Assembly (NCBI GenBank): GCA_036389275.1
Contig: DASVQE010000044.1
Location: 18,027 to 82,026, forward strand
DNA: 64,000 nucleotides
Direction: 5' to 3'
From: QHVT01 sp036389275
GTDB taxonomy: Bacteria > Acidobacteriota > Thermoanaerobaculia > Gp7-AA8
Part shown: piece by piece, positions 6,953-15,826 of the stretch
Position numbering within the stretch: position 1 is the stretch's first letter
Layout: each line of letters opens with the position of its first letter
The notes under the pieces: model-generated
Told to the model about the DNA's origin: nothing
What the model saw: the letters and a program-made list of their open reading frames with translations, nothing else
Database searches by the model: none
Program-made: the position numbers and the translations under genes

Positions 6953-9226
6953 GTGCACATTGAATACGTCGAGATCGCTAATTTCCGGAAGCTCCTCTCC
7001 ATCAGGGTTGACCTCTCTGACGAGACAACGCTGTTCGTCGGCGCAAACAACAGCGGCAAAACCTCCGCGATGCATGCGTTGCGTAAGTTCCTATCACCCC
7101 GCAGCCGCACATTCGTAACCACGGACGTCACCCTATGTCACTGGCGACCCATCAATCAGATCGGGGAAGCCTGGTTGAGCGCGCGGGCCGCGGGAACTGC
7201 CGCTGACCTCGCGCCCGCTAGCTGGGCACCGCTGCTGCCAACCCTGGACCTGTGGCTCCACGTGGAGCCAGATGAGCTCCATCATGTTCATCGCCTCATC
7301 CCAACGCTTGATTGGGAAGGTGGTCTCCTCGGCGTTCGTCTGCAGCTTCAGCCGAAGGACGTCGAATGGCTCTACAGGGACTTCCTCGAGGCAACCGACG
7401 CTGCCGAGGCGACCAAAAAGGCGGCAACGAGACCAGACGGCGACGGGACGGATTCAGCGAAGCTGACGGTTTGGCCTACGAACCTGATCGACTTCATGAA
7501 CCGTCGGATCGAGCAACATTTTGCCCTCGGAGCATATGTTCTCGATCCTGAAAAGGTCGTTGACGCCGTGGATTCCCACGCTTCGCCGCAGGCCCTTGCG
7601 CCCGATGCGCTTCCGCTTGAGGGCGACGCTCTGGCAGGCCTCATCCGGGTGGACGAGATCCTCGCGCAACGCGCTTTCGGCGAGACCGAACGAACGGGTG
7701 ACGACGATACGCGCTTGGGAGGCAGTCTACTCTCGAACCAACTGCGCGATTACTACAAGAAACATCTCGATCCAAGTGAGAGACCTGAACCAGCCGACGT
7801 GGAAGCGCTCATGGCCATTCAGGCCGCCGAAAGCGCGTTCAACGAGCGTTTGAGCGAGAGCTTCGCCAGCGCCTTCTTTGAAGTGCAAGGAATGGGATAT
7901 CCGGGTGTTACCGACCCTCGGCCGCGGGTGAGCACCAGACTCAAGGCGACGGACGGGTTGAGCCATGCTGCAGCCGTCTCGTACGACGTCGATTACGTCG
8001 CAGAAGACGGTGGTTCCACGCCGGTGTTGCAGCTACCCGAAAACAGCAACGGCCTCGGGTACCAGAATCTCATTTCCATGATCTTTCGGCTGATGGCGTT
8101 TCGCGATGCATGGATGCGGGTCGGGAAGGCTGGCAAGGCTGCCGCCTCGCTCATCGAGCCCCTCCATCTGGTGCTCGTCGAAGAACCGGAGGCGCACCTC
8201 CATGCGCAGGTACAACAGGTGTTCATCAACACCGCGTATCGTGTGTTGCGAAACAACGCGGACCTCCGAAGCCCTACCAAGCTGCGGACGCAGTTGATCG
8301 TCAGCACGCATTCGAGTCACGTCGCACACGAGATCTCGTTCTCGTGCCTGCGGTACTTCCGGCGCGTGCCAGCCAGCTTGCCGGCGAGGGTGCCGGTGTC
8401 TGTCGTGGTGAACATGTCCGAGGTGTTCGGTACGGAAAACGAGACCGAGCGCTTCGTCACCCGGTATCTTCGTGCTCGGCATGCCGATCTCTTTTTCGCC
8501 GACGCGGCGATCCTCGTAGAGGGGCCGGCCGAACGCATCCTCCTCCCGAATCTCATTCGGCACCACCACAAGTTTCTCTCGCAGTGTTACCTCACCATTC
8601 TCGAGATCGGCGGAAGTCATGCACACAGGCTCCGGAGCCTCATTGACCATCTCGGTCTGTTGACGCTGATCGTCACCGACATCGACACCCTCGGCCCCGA
8701 TGGGAAAACAGCGCAGCCGCAGCGTGGCGCGAATCAAGTGACGAACAATGCCACGCTCAAGACGTGGGTCCCGGAGGAAAGCGCTGCTGACGTGCTGTTT
8801 GACGCTGAACCTGAACGCAAAGTGAGATCGGATCGGCCCGTCTTCGCCGTGCGGGTTGCATATCAGTATCCGCTGCAAGTGCGTCGCGACAACGACTCGG
8901 CAGAAGAGACTGCCTACCCGTACACGTTCGAAGATGCGCTCGCCCTTGAGAACCTAGGCTTCTTTTCGACTCTTGCAGGTGATGGACTCGTACGCAAGTT
9001 CAGGGAGGCGATCCAGTCGCAGACGAGTCTCTCGGATGTCGGAGCACGAATGTTTCAGGCGCTGCAGACCGGAAAGAAAGCAGAGTTCGCGCTCGACGTC
9101 CTCATGGCAGCGGCGTTCCCGACGTTGGTCGTCCCGAGGTACATCAAAGAGGGCTTGGAGTGGCTCGAGACACAGTTAAAAAAGAAGCTGCCCGAGATCC
9201 TGCGGGTTGGAAAGGAAGCCCCGTGA
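6953..9226 (+). CDS. gajA: GajA-type OLD-family ATPase/TOPRIM nuclease (Gabija)
   Basis: Nuclease of the Gabija antiphage system: an ABC-type ATPase controls a C-terminal TOPRIM nickase that cuts DNA when nucleotide levels fall. Seen here: Walker A GANNSGKT (about 30-37), Walker B LVLVEEPEAHLH (about 405), H-loop STHSSH (about 450), then TOPRIM motifs AILVEGPAE (about 518, acidic Glu) and TDIDTLG (about 574, paired Asp). From the GTG at 6953 the protein has 757 residues, longer than the roughly 580 of the Bacillus prototype. That GTG is preferred because HIEYVEIANFRKL matches the usual OLD N-terminus and GGCGGAAAG lies upstream. It overlaps the helicase gene by four bases. Confidence 0.85.
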   Translation: MHIEYVEIANFRKLLSIRVDLSDETTLFVGANNSGKTSAMHALRKFLSPRSRTFVTTDVTLCHWRPINQIGEAWLSARAAGTAADLAPASWAPLLPTLDLWLHVEPDELHHVHRLIPTLDWEGGLLGVRLQLQPKDVEWLYRDFLEATDAAEATKKAATRPDGDGTDSAKLTVWPTNLIDFMNRRIEQHFALGAYVLDPEKVVDAVDSHASPQALAPDALPLEGDALAGLIRVDEILAQRAFGETERTGDDDTRLGGSLLSNQLRDYYKKHLDPSERPEPADVEALMAIQAAESAFNERLSESFASAFFEVQGMGYPGVTDPRPRVSTRLKATDGLSHAAAVSYDVDYVAEDGGSTPVLQLPENSNGLGYQNLISMIFRLMAFRDAWMRVGKAGKAAASLIEPLHLVLVEEPEAHLHAQVQQVFINTAYRVLRNNADLRSPTKLRTQLIVSTHSSHVAHEISFSCLRYFRRVPASLPARVPVSVVVNMSEVFGTENETERFVTRYLRARHADLFFADAAILVEGPAERILLPNLIRHHHKFLSQCYLTILEIGGSHAHRLRSLIDHLGLLTLIVTDIDTLGPDGKTAQPQRGANQVTNNATLKTWVPEESAADVLFDAEPERKVRSDRPVFAVRVAYQYPLQVRRDNDSAEETAYPYTFEDALALENLGFFSTLAGDGLVRKFREAIQSQTSLSDVGARMFQALQTGKKAEFALDVLMAAAFPTLVVPRYIKEGLEWLETQLKKKLPEILRVGKEAP

Positions 9227-11103
9227 CGGATACGGCCGCCGACACCTTCGATCTGGCCGCAGATGAGACGATTCAGGAATGCATCGATCTCAAGACGCCT
9301 ACGAGCTTCTTTCTCTATGCTGGAGCGGGCTCGGGCAAGACACGCTCGCTCGTGCGGGCGATAGAAGCTTTCATCGAGAAGAGTGGTCACCAACTGACTC
9401 TGACCGGGCAGCGCATGGGAGTGATCACATACACCAATGCCGCCTCGGACGAGATCAGGCAGCGACTCCGGTTCGACCCACGCGTCGAGGTCAGCACGAT
9501 CCACGCGTTCGCGTGGTCACTGATCGGCGGGTACGACAGTGACATTCGGAAATGTGTTGGAGCGAATTTGCTCAGCGACATCGCCGAGCTTGAAGATCAG
9601 CAACGTCGTGGCAGGCGAAATACAAAAGCATGGGACGATCGCGAGCGTTCAATGGAAACGAAGCGTCGGCGGCTCGCCAGCTTGGAGCAGATACGCCGCT
9701 TCGTCTACAGCCCCACGGGCGATAACCGAACGCGCGACGCCCTCAATCATGCGGAAGTTATCGCAATGACGGCGGACTTCCTGAACACGAAAGCCGGTCT
9801 GCGCCGCCTGCTGATTTCGCGATTCCCTGTACTTCTGATCGACGAGAGCCAGGACACGGCCCGCCGGCTCATGGATGCCTTCCTAAACGTGCAGGCGCAG
9901 CATGCAAAGTCGTTCTGTCTCGGATTGTTCGGCGATACGATGCAGCGGATCTATGCCGAGGGGAAGGAAGACCTGGCGGCAGCCATACCTGAATCCTGGG
10001 TTCGTCCGCGCAAGGTCATGAATCATCGCTGTCCGGCACGAGTGATTCGGTTGATTAACAAAGTTCGCTCGGAGGTCGATGAGGAACAACAGCGCGGCCG
10101 ATCCGACAAGCCAGAAGGTCATGTACGTCTGTTCGTGTTGCCTGCGGATACGGCCGACAGGTTCGCTGCGGAAGCGAGGATTCGCGATCGCATGGCGGCG
10201 ATCACCGGCGATCAATCGTGGACGGCCGGAAATGATGCAGTGAAAACGCTGACCCTCGAACATCACATGGCCGCCGCGCGATTCGGGTTCAAAGAGTTCT
10301 TTGACGCGCTGTACGCGGTGGATCGACTGCGCACCGGCCTCCTGGAAGGGACACTGCCTGGGGTAGCTTTCTTCACCCGAGACATCCTGCCCTTGATCAA
10401 TGCGCTGCGGGCGGGTGACAAATACCGTGCCGCAGCTATCGTCCGAAAGGCGTCGCCCCTGTTCGACCGGGTTCGACTCGAGGCCGCCGGCGCAGATCAG
10501 GGGCTGCTCGTTCGAAGGGCCAACGATGCGACGAAGTCAGTCCATGCTCTCTTTACCGCCGAAGAGAGTCCGTCGGCGCTGTCGGTGCTCAGGAATGTGG
10601 CCCAGATGGGTCTCTTTGCGATTCCCGAGTCGCTTTCGCCTTTCGTGGCGCCGAGTGATGAGGAGGCAGACGAGTCCGACATTGATGAAGACGCCAGAAG
10701 CGAGATCGTCGCATGGCGGCGCGCGCTCGAAACGCCCTTCGATCAGATCGAGAAGTACGATCAGTACGTCCGGCATGAATCTCCGTTCGATACGCATCAA
10801 GGCGTCAAAGGGCGGGAGTTTCAGCGCGTGATGGTGATCATCAGCGACGAAGAAGCGCGCGGTTTCATGTTCAACTATTCCAAACTCTTCGGAACCACGG
10901 GGGCTACGAAAGCCGATGCGGAGAGGGAGGCATCCGGTCGCGACACGTCATCGGATCGAACGCGGCGTTTGTTCTACGTTACGTGCAGCCGTGCGGAGGA
11001 TAGCCTCGCAGTCGTCTATTACTCCGCGACGCCTGAGCGTGTCAGGGATGCGGCCATCCAGCGAGGGTGGTTCGACATGACGGAGATAGAGGTGACCGCT
11101 TGA
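9223..11103 (+). CDS. gajB: GajB-type UvrD-like helicase (Gabija)
   Basis: Partner of the OLD nuclease; in characterised Gabija it binds the GajA tetramer and has superfamily 1 helicase motifs. Visible motifs: Walker A AGAGSGKTRS (about 32), motif Ia ITYTNAASDEI, STIHAF, motif II LIDESQDT (about 204), motif III GLFGDTMQRIY, motif VI FYVTCSRAED (about 584). The start is the GTG in GTGA at the gajA stop, behind GGAAAGGA. At 626 residues it is somewhat longer than the roughly 490 of the prototype. Tight coupling with gajA supports one complex. Confidence 0.87.
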   Translation: MTDTAADTFDLAADETIQECIDLKTPTSFFLYAGAGSGKTRSLVRAIEAFIEKSGHQLTLTGQRMGVITYTNAASDEIRQRLRFDPRVEVSTIHAFAWSLIGGYDSDIRKCVGANLLSDIAELEDQQRRGRRNTKAWDDRERSMETKRRRLASLEQIRRFVYSPTGDNRTRDALNHAEVIAMTADFLNTKAGLRRLLISRFPVLLIDESQDTARRLMDAFLNVQAQHAKSFCLGLFGDTMQRIYAEGKEDLAAAIPESWVRPRKVMNHRCPARVIRLINKVRSEVDEEQQRGRSDKPEGHVRLFVLPADTADRFAAEARIRDRMAAITGDQSWTAGNDAVKTLTLEHHMAAARFGFKEFFDALYAVDRLRTGLLEGTLPGVAFFTRDILPLINALRAGDKYRAAAIVRKASPLFDRVRLEAAGADQGLLVRRANDATKSVHALFTAEESPSALSVLRNVAQMGLFAIPESLSPFVAPSDEEADESDIDEDARSEIVAWRRALETPFDQIEKYDQYVRHESPFDTHQGVKGREFQRVMVIISDEEARGFMFNYSKLFGTTGATKADAEREASGRDTSSDRTRRLFYVTCSRAEDSLAVVYYSATPERVRDAAIQRGWFDMTEIEVTA

Positions 11104-11198
11104 AGCGGATTGGATCGCATGCCTCACGGCGACCGTCGTGCCACGCCGGACGCTCCCGCGAGTGGTGTGGATGACCTGCCGTAGAATGACCGCATGAT

Positions 11199-11218
11199 CT
11201 CCCCGAGTTCTCGGGGAG
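11199..11218 (+). promoter_or_regulatory. Leader hairpin covering the ietA ribosome site
   Basis: CTCCCCGA and TCGGGGAG pair perfectly around GTTC. The right arm contains the purine-rich GGGGAG that continues as AGG seven bases before the ietA ATG (11228), so the hairpin would hide the ribosome site. A -10-like TAGAAT lies at 11182-11187, placing the hairpin at or near the transcript start; it could equally be a protein operator. Confidence 0.45.
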
Positions 11219-11227
11219 AGGTCTGCC

Positions 11228-12211
11228 ATGGCGACGGGAAGTCAACTCAAAGCCCTGCTCAAGAGCCTCGAACAAGGGGACGAGGAGAGGCTGTACTCGA
11301 TCGGTCTCCAGATGGCCGCGCACGAGGCCCGCCTCGGCCATGGAAAACTGGCCCTCGAGATGCGCGAACTGCTCGACGCGATTCGCGCCCGGCACCGCAC
11401 CGCGTCCGAACGGCAGCCGATTCCGCTGGTTCAGCCGAAAGGCGAGCTGGCAGGAATCCTTTCCGTCTCTTATCCTGAGGTGCGGCTCGAGGACATGATT
11501 CTCGCCAGTGATACCGAAGCGCGGCTGCGGCGGGTCATTCTCGAACAGCGACAGCAGACGAAGCTCCGCGACCACGGCCTGCATCCTCGCGCGAAGTTGC
11601 TGCTGACCGGCCCTCCTGGATCGGGGAAGACCCTCACCGCCAAGGCGCTCGCGGGAGAGCTTCGCTTTCCGCTTTTTGCGATCCGGCTCGATGGTCTCAT
11701 CACCAGATTTATGGGAGAGACGGCAGCCAAGCTCCGTCTCGTCTTCGATGCCATGAAGCGGATGCGCGGCGTCTACCTCTTCGATGAATTCGATGCCATC
11801 GGTGGACAGCGCAACGCATCGAACGACGTCGGCGAGGTCCGCCGAATTCTTAACTCGTTTCTGATGATGCTCGAGGAAACGGACCCGGGCTCGCTCGTCG
11901 TGGCCGCCACGAATCACCCTGAGTTGCTGGATCCCGCTCTCTTTCGCCGGTTCGACGACGTCCTGCAGTATGCGTTACCCAACGCAGAGCTGATTCTTCG
12001 TACCGTCCGGTCGCGCTTCAGTTCTCTTGCCAGCAATCATGTGGACTGGCATCGCATCGCGTCGGAAGCTGCCGGACTAAGCTACGCGGACATCTCCAGA
12101 GCGTGCGAGGATGCTGCAAAAGAAGCCGTGCTCACCGGCACAGATGAAGTGACGACGTCAATGCTGCTTCGTTCCATCGCGGAGCGGAAAGCGATGCCGA
12201 GACGGTCATAA
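11228..12211 (+). CDS. IetA-like AAA ATPase
   Basis: A 327-residue AAA ATPase of the IetAS pair, known first as a plasmid stability and incompatibility system in Agrobacterium and later as an antiphage system. N-terminal about 90 residues are helical, followed by a core with Walker A TGPPGSGKTLTAKALA (about 126), Walker B VYLFDEFDAIG (about 183), sensor 1 and arginine fingers in AATNHPELLDPALFRRFDD (about 227-245), and a C-terminal helical lid. The classic AAA architecture suggests an unfoldase-like regulator of the protease encoded 18 bases downstream. The start follows a strong GGGAGAGG. Confidence 0.82.
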   Translation: MATGSQLKALLKSLEQGDEERLYSIGLQMAAHEARLGHGKLALEMRELLDAIRARHRTASERQPIPLVQPKGELAGILSVSYPEVRLEDMILASDTEARLRRVILEQRQQTKLRDHGLHPRAKLLLTGPPGSGKTLTAKALAGELRFPLFAIRLDGLITRFMGETAAKLRLVFDAMKRMRGVYLFDEFDAIGGQRNASNDVGEVRRILNSFLMMLEETDPGSLVVAATNHPELLDPALFRRFDDVLQYALPNAELILRTVRSRFSSLASNHVDWHRIASEAAGLSYADISRACEDAAKEAVLTGTDEVTTSMLLRSIAERKAMPRRS

Positions 12212-12229
12212 CACGGTACGAGGTCCGGA

Positions 12230-14686
12230 TTGGCGCTTCAGCGACTGCCCCACATTGTCCTCACCGCCTCTCCCGACCAGGAACGGTTTCAGCGCCGGGG
12301 CGGCGGCCCTGAAGAGAAACCCCTTCCGCAACGCGACCGCCAGGCACACGCTCAGCGCCTCCTGCGCGATCTGACGCGGTTGCAGGCAGAAGCGGTTCAG
12401 CGCTCGGCGGAGGTTCCGTTGGCGAGCGTCGTAGGCGCCAAGTCGGGGCTGCACGTGCAGTTCGAGCTGGAAGCCGGCTTCGCGGACGCCCTGCAATCGC
12501 TCGAAGATCGCCGCAAGAAAATAGAGTTGGTGGCGACCCACGCCAGCGGGGACAAGCTCTTCGCGACGGTGTACGTGCCGAGAGGGCAACTCTCGACGTT
12601 CGAGCAGAAGGTCCGGAAATATGCCGACGTCGATACCAAGGCCGGCAGGCCGAGGCACCAGCGCCTCGTCGCGCCGCTCTCCGCGATCCGGCTTGCGGCG
12701 CTTCGCGACTTCTGGACGGACGCCGAGACGGAGTTTCCGCCACCGACTGCGGTCATCCGCTGGGAGATCTGGATCCGTGACGAACCGGAGGCGGTCGCGC
12801 AGTTCGAGCGGAACCTCGTTGTGGCTGGCGCGGACCTGTCGCCATCCCACCTCGCCTTTCCCGAGCGGCGGGTATACCTCGCGCGAGGGACGGCCGAGCA
12901 GATCGCGGCCTCGATCGAAGTCATCGACGCGATCGCGGAGCTCCGGCGCGCCAAGGAGTCGCGCGAGTTCTTCGTACAGCTCCGCGGGCCGGAGGCACGG
13001 GAGTGGGCTGAAGAACTCTTGGGCCGAGTCGATCTGCACGAGAAACCGTCATCTATTTGTCTATTGGACAGCGGCCTGAATGCGGGGCATCCACTGCTCG
13101 AACCGTTTTCCGCCGGTGAGCACCGGCTGGCGGCGCGACCCGAGTGGGGCGCCAACGATCACATCGGGCATGGTACCCAGATGGCCGGCCTTGCGCTGTT
13201 CGGCGACCTTGCGCCGGCCGTTACGGGCGATGCGCCGGTGGAGGTGCACTCGATCGTCGAGTCGGTGAAAATCCTTCCTCCGCCTCCGGAGCAGACACCG
13301 GAGGAGTTGCACGGCGTGATCATGCGCGACGCCGTTCATCAGATCGAGATCGCCGCTCACGACCGTGTGCGCGTCTTCGGAATGACCGTCACAACGCGAG
13401 ACTCGCGGGATCGCGGGCAGCCTTCGGCATGGTCCGCCGAGGTCGATCAGCTCGCCGCAGGCACCAAGGGCGGGAATCCGCGGCTCATCATCGTTTCGGC
13501 AGGAAACAGTTCGACCGACGGCAGAGGCACTCACCCCGACCATCTTGCTACGGAACACGTACACGATCCGGGTCAGGCGTGGAATGCGGTGACCGTGGGC
13601 GCGTGTACGGCCCTGACCAGCATCACGGAGCCCGAGCTCGCCGGCTGGCGTCCGGTTGCCGAGGCGGGAGACCTCAGTCCCGCCACGACGACGTCGGTCC
13701 CGTGGCAACCCGCTTGGCCATTGAAACCGGAGATCGTGTGCGAAGGCGGCAACTGCGTCACCGACGGTTCAACGACCGACATGTGCGATTCCCTCTCCCT
13801 GCTCACGACCTCCCATCAGCCTGTGGCGAAGCTCTTCACGACGGCCGGGGAGACGAGCGCCGCCTGCGCGCTTGCCGGACGAATCGCCGGAGCGGTTCGC
13901 GCGCGTTATCCGCTTCTCTGGCCCGAGACGGTGCGGGGTCTGATGGTCCAGTCCGCAGAATGGTCGGAGACGATGCTCCGCCGTTACGGCCGCGGCTCTC
14001 GCAGGTATGACGTGGAGCATTTGCTGCGCTCCTGCGGCTACGGCGAGCCCTCGCTTGCGCGTGCGCTGTGGAGCGCGTCGGACGCGCTGACGCTCATCGC
14101 CGAGGCCGAAATTCAGCCCTTCCGGTACGAGACGAGAAGCGACGCAAAACTGAACGAAATGCACGTACACGAAATCCCGTGGCCGGTGGACGCCCTGCGG
14201 GACCTCGGCGGCACCGAGATCGAGCTCCGGGTCACGTTGTCGTATTTCATCGAGCCCAATCCGGCACGTCGCGGATGGATTCGCCGACATCGCTACGCGT
14301 CGCACGGTCTGCGGTTCGACGTGCAGACGCCGACCGAATCGCTCGACGAATTTCGAGGTCGCATCAACCGGCTCGTGCGCGAAGAAGACGAAGAAATCGC
14401 GCTGACGGAAAGCGACAGCGCGGACTGGGTGCTTGGTCCGGCGTTGCGGAGCAAAGGGTCGCTGCACAGCGACATCTGGCGCGGCACGGGCGCCGCTCTC
14501 GCCGCGCGGAAGCACATCGCGGTGTATCCGGTCGGTGGGTGGTGGAAAGAGAGGCCGCAACTCGACCGCGCCGATCGCAAGGTTCGCTACTCGCTGCTCG
14601 TCTCCGTCAAGACACCCCAGACGGAGATCGATCTGTACACGCCGATCGCGAACTCGGTCGGCATCGCCGTGGAGGTCGAGACGTAA
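12230..14686 (+). CDS. IetS-like subtilisin-family serine protease
   Basis: An 818-residue cytoplasmic-type S8 peptidase without a signal peptide. After about 270 residues of unknown N-terminal region, the catalytic triad is visible: Asp280 in LLDSGLN, His314 in GHGTQMAG, Ser543 in GETSAA, with oxyanion Asn426 in SAGNSS. The serine motif reads G-E-T-S rather than the usual G-T-S. A C-terminal 200-residue part follows. The best start is a TTG at 12230 behind GAGGT. It sits 18 bases after the AAA gene, the arrangement of ietA-ietS; the protease is thought to be the effector and the ATPase its controller. Substrate unknown. Confidence 0.82.
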   Translation: MALQRLPHIVLTASPDQERFQRRGGGPEEKPLPQRDRQAHAQRLLRDLTRLQAEAVQRSAEVPLASVVGAKSGLHVQFELEAGFADALQSLEDRRKKIELVATHASGDKLFATVYVPRGQLSTFEQKVRKYADVDTKAGRPRHQRLVAPLSAIRLAALRDFWTDAETEFPPPTAVIRWEIWIRDEPEAVAQFERNLVVAGADLSPSHLAFPERRVYLARGTAEQIAASIEVIDAIAELRRAKESREFFVQLRGPEAREWAEELLGRVDLHEKPSSICLLDSGLNAGHPLLEPFSAGEHRLAARPEWGANDHIGHGTQMAGLALFGDLAPAVTGDAPVEVHSIVESVKILPPPPEQTPEELHGVIMRDAVHQIEIAAHDRVRVFGMTVTTRDSRDRGQPSAWSAEVDQLAAGTKGGNPRLIIVSAGNSSTDGRGTHPDHLATEHVHDPGQAWNAVTVGACTALTSITEPELAGWRPVAEAGDLSPATTTSVPWQPAWPLKPEIVCEGGNCVTDGSTTDMCDSLSLLTTSHQPVAKLFTTAGETSAACALAGRIAGAVRARYPLLWPETVRGLMVQSAEWSETMLRRYGRGSRRYDVEHLLRSCGYGEPSLARALWSASDALTLIAEAEIQPFRYETRSDAKLNEMHVHEIPWPVDALRDLGGTEIELRVTLSYFIEPNPARRGWIRRHRYASHGLRFDVQTPTESLDEFRGRINRLVREEDEEIALTESDSADWVLGPALRSKGSLHSDIWRGTGAALAARKHIAVYPVGGWWKERPQLDRADRKVRYSLLVSVKTPQTEIDLYTPIANSVGIAVEVET

Positions 14687-15120
14687 ACGCCGCGCTTAGC
14701 CAAGCGGCTCAAGAGCGCGGCCTCGGCGCGACGCAGCTACGCGTCTTTGTTCGGTCGGAGTGCTGATGGTTCCCGAATGACCGAGTAATCGGCGATTCCT
14801 CGCCGAGCACGGGTTGGTTCGCTCGCAGTGCGAAGCAGTCCTGTCTTCCCGAACGGCGTTGTATGCCCACTCCCGTCCCCCGACCGACTACACTGGGTAA
14901 CGGCTCGCCTTCGCGTTCTGGAGTCACCGACAGAAACTCGCTCCTCGATCTTTGATGACCACTGATGGATGGCCTTCTGTAGGACGGCGTTCCATCGCAG
15001 GTATCTAACAAGTTTCTATTTTTCCGCAGCGGTTGCTCTCCGGACGACGCCGGATGGCTCCAGATCGGTTGTAAATCATTGATCTGGTGCCGTCTCCCGC
15101 AGTCCGGACCGGAAAATCAC
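14687..15120. other. Island right end without a convincing gene
   Basis: About 430 bases after ietS show no supported coding region. A short hairpin (CGCTT/AAGCG, 14693-14706) directly follows ietS. Near the right boundary lie TCCATCGCAGG (14991-15001) and the 16-bp subterminal repeat. No integrase remnant was recognised. Confidence 0.6.
15010..15025 (+). repeat. Subterminal 16-bp island repeat, right copy
   Basis: AAGTTTCTATTTTTCC, identical to 6534-6549 and in the same orientation, ending 95 bases before the right attachment repeat. Confidence 0.7.
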
Positions 15121-15168
15121 GATTGTTAATCCGGTGGTCGCAGGTTCGAGCCCTGCCGCCACAGCCAA
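15121..15168 (+). repeat. Right attachment repeat (attR), partial tRNA-Asn
   Basis: Perfect 48-base copy of 6414-6461, containing the anticodon arm remainder, variable loop, T-arm, acceptor 3' strand and CCA of tRNA-Asn. The 5' half of a tRNA is missing, so it is not a functional tRNA gene. Confidence 0.9.
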
Positions 15169-15253
15169 TTTCGCGCTGCTCTCCTCGGCGTGCCTAACGT
15201 CATGAAGGCGCGCGATTCCAGTTGCCGCTGAAATCGCACGCGCGCCGAGGCGC

Positions 15254-15661
15254 TCACCAGACGGGTTGCCATGGCGTCGCGAACGGCTCGTGCGTCGACC
15301 ACACTGCGGTGTGACGGACCTCGGGACGCGCCTTCTCCGTCAGGTGGTAGAGGTAGATCTCGTAGCCGTGATGCTCGATCGTCATCCAGTGGAGCAGATG
15401 ATCGGGCGAGTAGAGCTCCGAGCTGCCAAACGAGTTCTGCCGGATGCGGAACTGACCGAACTCCCGGCGGGCGAGCGTCTGCATGTCGGCGAGCGCACGC
15501 GCGTCCATGTCCGAGATCACAGGATCCGTGTGTGTGATCGTCGGCGGCGTGAGGTGATCCATCACTTCCGTGCGCTGCCGGGTCGTGCCGAGCGCGAACG
15601 CGGCGGCGAGGAGCGTGAGGACCGTGGTGATGCCGAGGAAGATTCGAGATTTGCGGGTCAT
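15254..15661 (-). CDS. Small exported or membrane-anchored protein
   Basis: A 135-residue protein starting MTRKSRIFLGITTVLTLLAAAFALG, an N-terminal membrane anchor or signal, followed by a soluble domain containing RREFGQFRIRQNSFGSSELYSPDHLLHWMTIEHHGYEIYLYHLTEKARPEVRH in separate blocks of aromatic and charged residues. The ATG at 15661 follows a strong AAAGGAG; longer in-frame starts are less likely. A promoter-like motif shared with the divergent His-rich gene and the sigma genes lies 25-52 bases upstream, so it probably belongs to the same regulon. No family recognised. Confidence 0.65.
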   Translation of the reverse strand: MTRKSRIFLGITTVLTLLAAAFALGTTRQRTEVMDHLTPPTITHTDPVISDMDARALADMQTLARREFGQFRIRQNSFGSSELYSPDHLLHWMTIEHHGYEIYLYHLTEKARPEVRHTAVWSTHEPFATPWQPVW

Positions 15662-15685
15662 TGAACTTCTCCTTTCAAAAGTCCA

Positions 15686-15713
15686 ATGCCGGGCGAAGCG
15701 CGTGATTTTGCCT
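15686..15713 (-). promoter_or_regulatory. Shared promoter-like motif, copy 1
   Basis: On the minus strand AGGCAAAATC is followed, 22 bases from block start to block start, by CGGCATTG. The same two blocks at 21-22-base spacing precede three other genes of the cluster (15778, 16616, 17935). It would serve the exported protein starting at 15661. The form resembles a -35/-10 pair of an alternative sigma factor. Confidence 0.55.
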
Positions 15714-15777
15714 GTCCACAATCACAGAGAGAGGATGCGCACGCGCGAGGCACATGAAGAAGTTTTTTTGGCGGCGA

Positions 15778-15810
15778 TGGCAAATCTGCCGGCGCCGGGC
15801 GGCATACACA
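15778..15810 (+). promoter_or_regulatory. Shared promoter-like motif, copy 2
   Basis: TGGCAAATCTGC with CGGCATACACA starting 22 bases after the first T. It lies just before the His-rich gene (ATG 15827), whose ribosome site TAAGGAG follows five bases later, implying a very short leader. Confidence 0.6.
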
Positions 15811-15826
15811 TTCATAAGGAGTGACC

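Larger units (their letters stand above)
6414..15168. mobile_element. tRNA-Asn-integrated defence island
   Basis: About 8.7 kb lie between a perfect 48-bp direct repeat consisting of the tRNA-Asn 3' half plus one base. Between the repeats are four genes only: a Gabija-type pair and an IetAS-type pair. Base composition looks less extreme in G+C than the flanks, especially in gajA and at both ends. No integrase, transposase or excisionase is visible, so the element must have used an enzyme supplied in trans or has lost its own. A 16-bp subterminal repeat (6534-6549 and 15010-15025) lies near each end. Confidence 0.85.

Noticed and set aside
15121..15168. A second tRNA-Asn gene
   Set aside because: Only the 3' half is present; the D-arm and 5' acceptor strand are missing. 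It is the right attachment repeat.
6414..15168. Prophage
   Set aside because: No structural, lysis or integrase genes; only four defence-type genes lie between the repeats.
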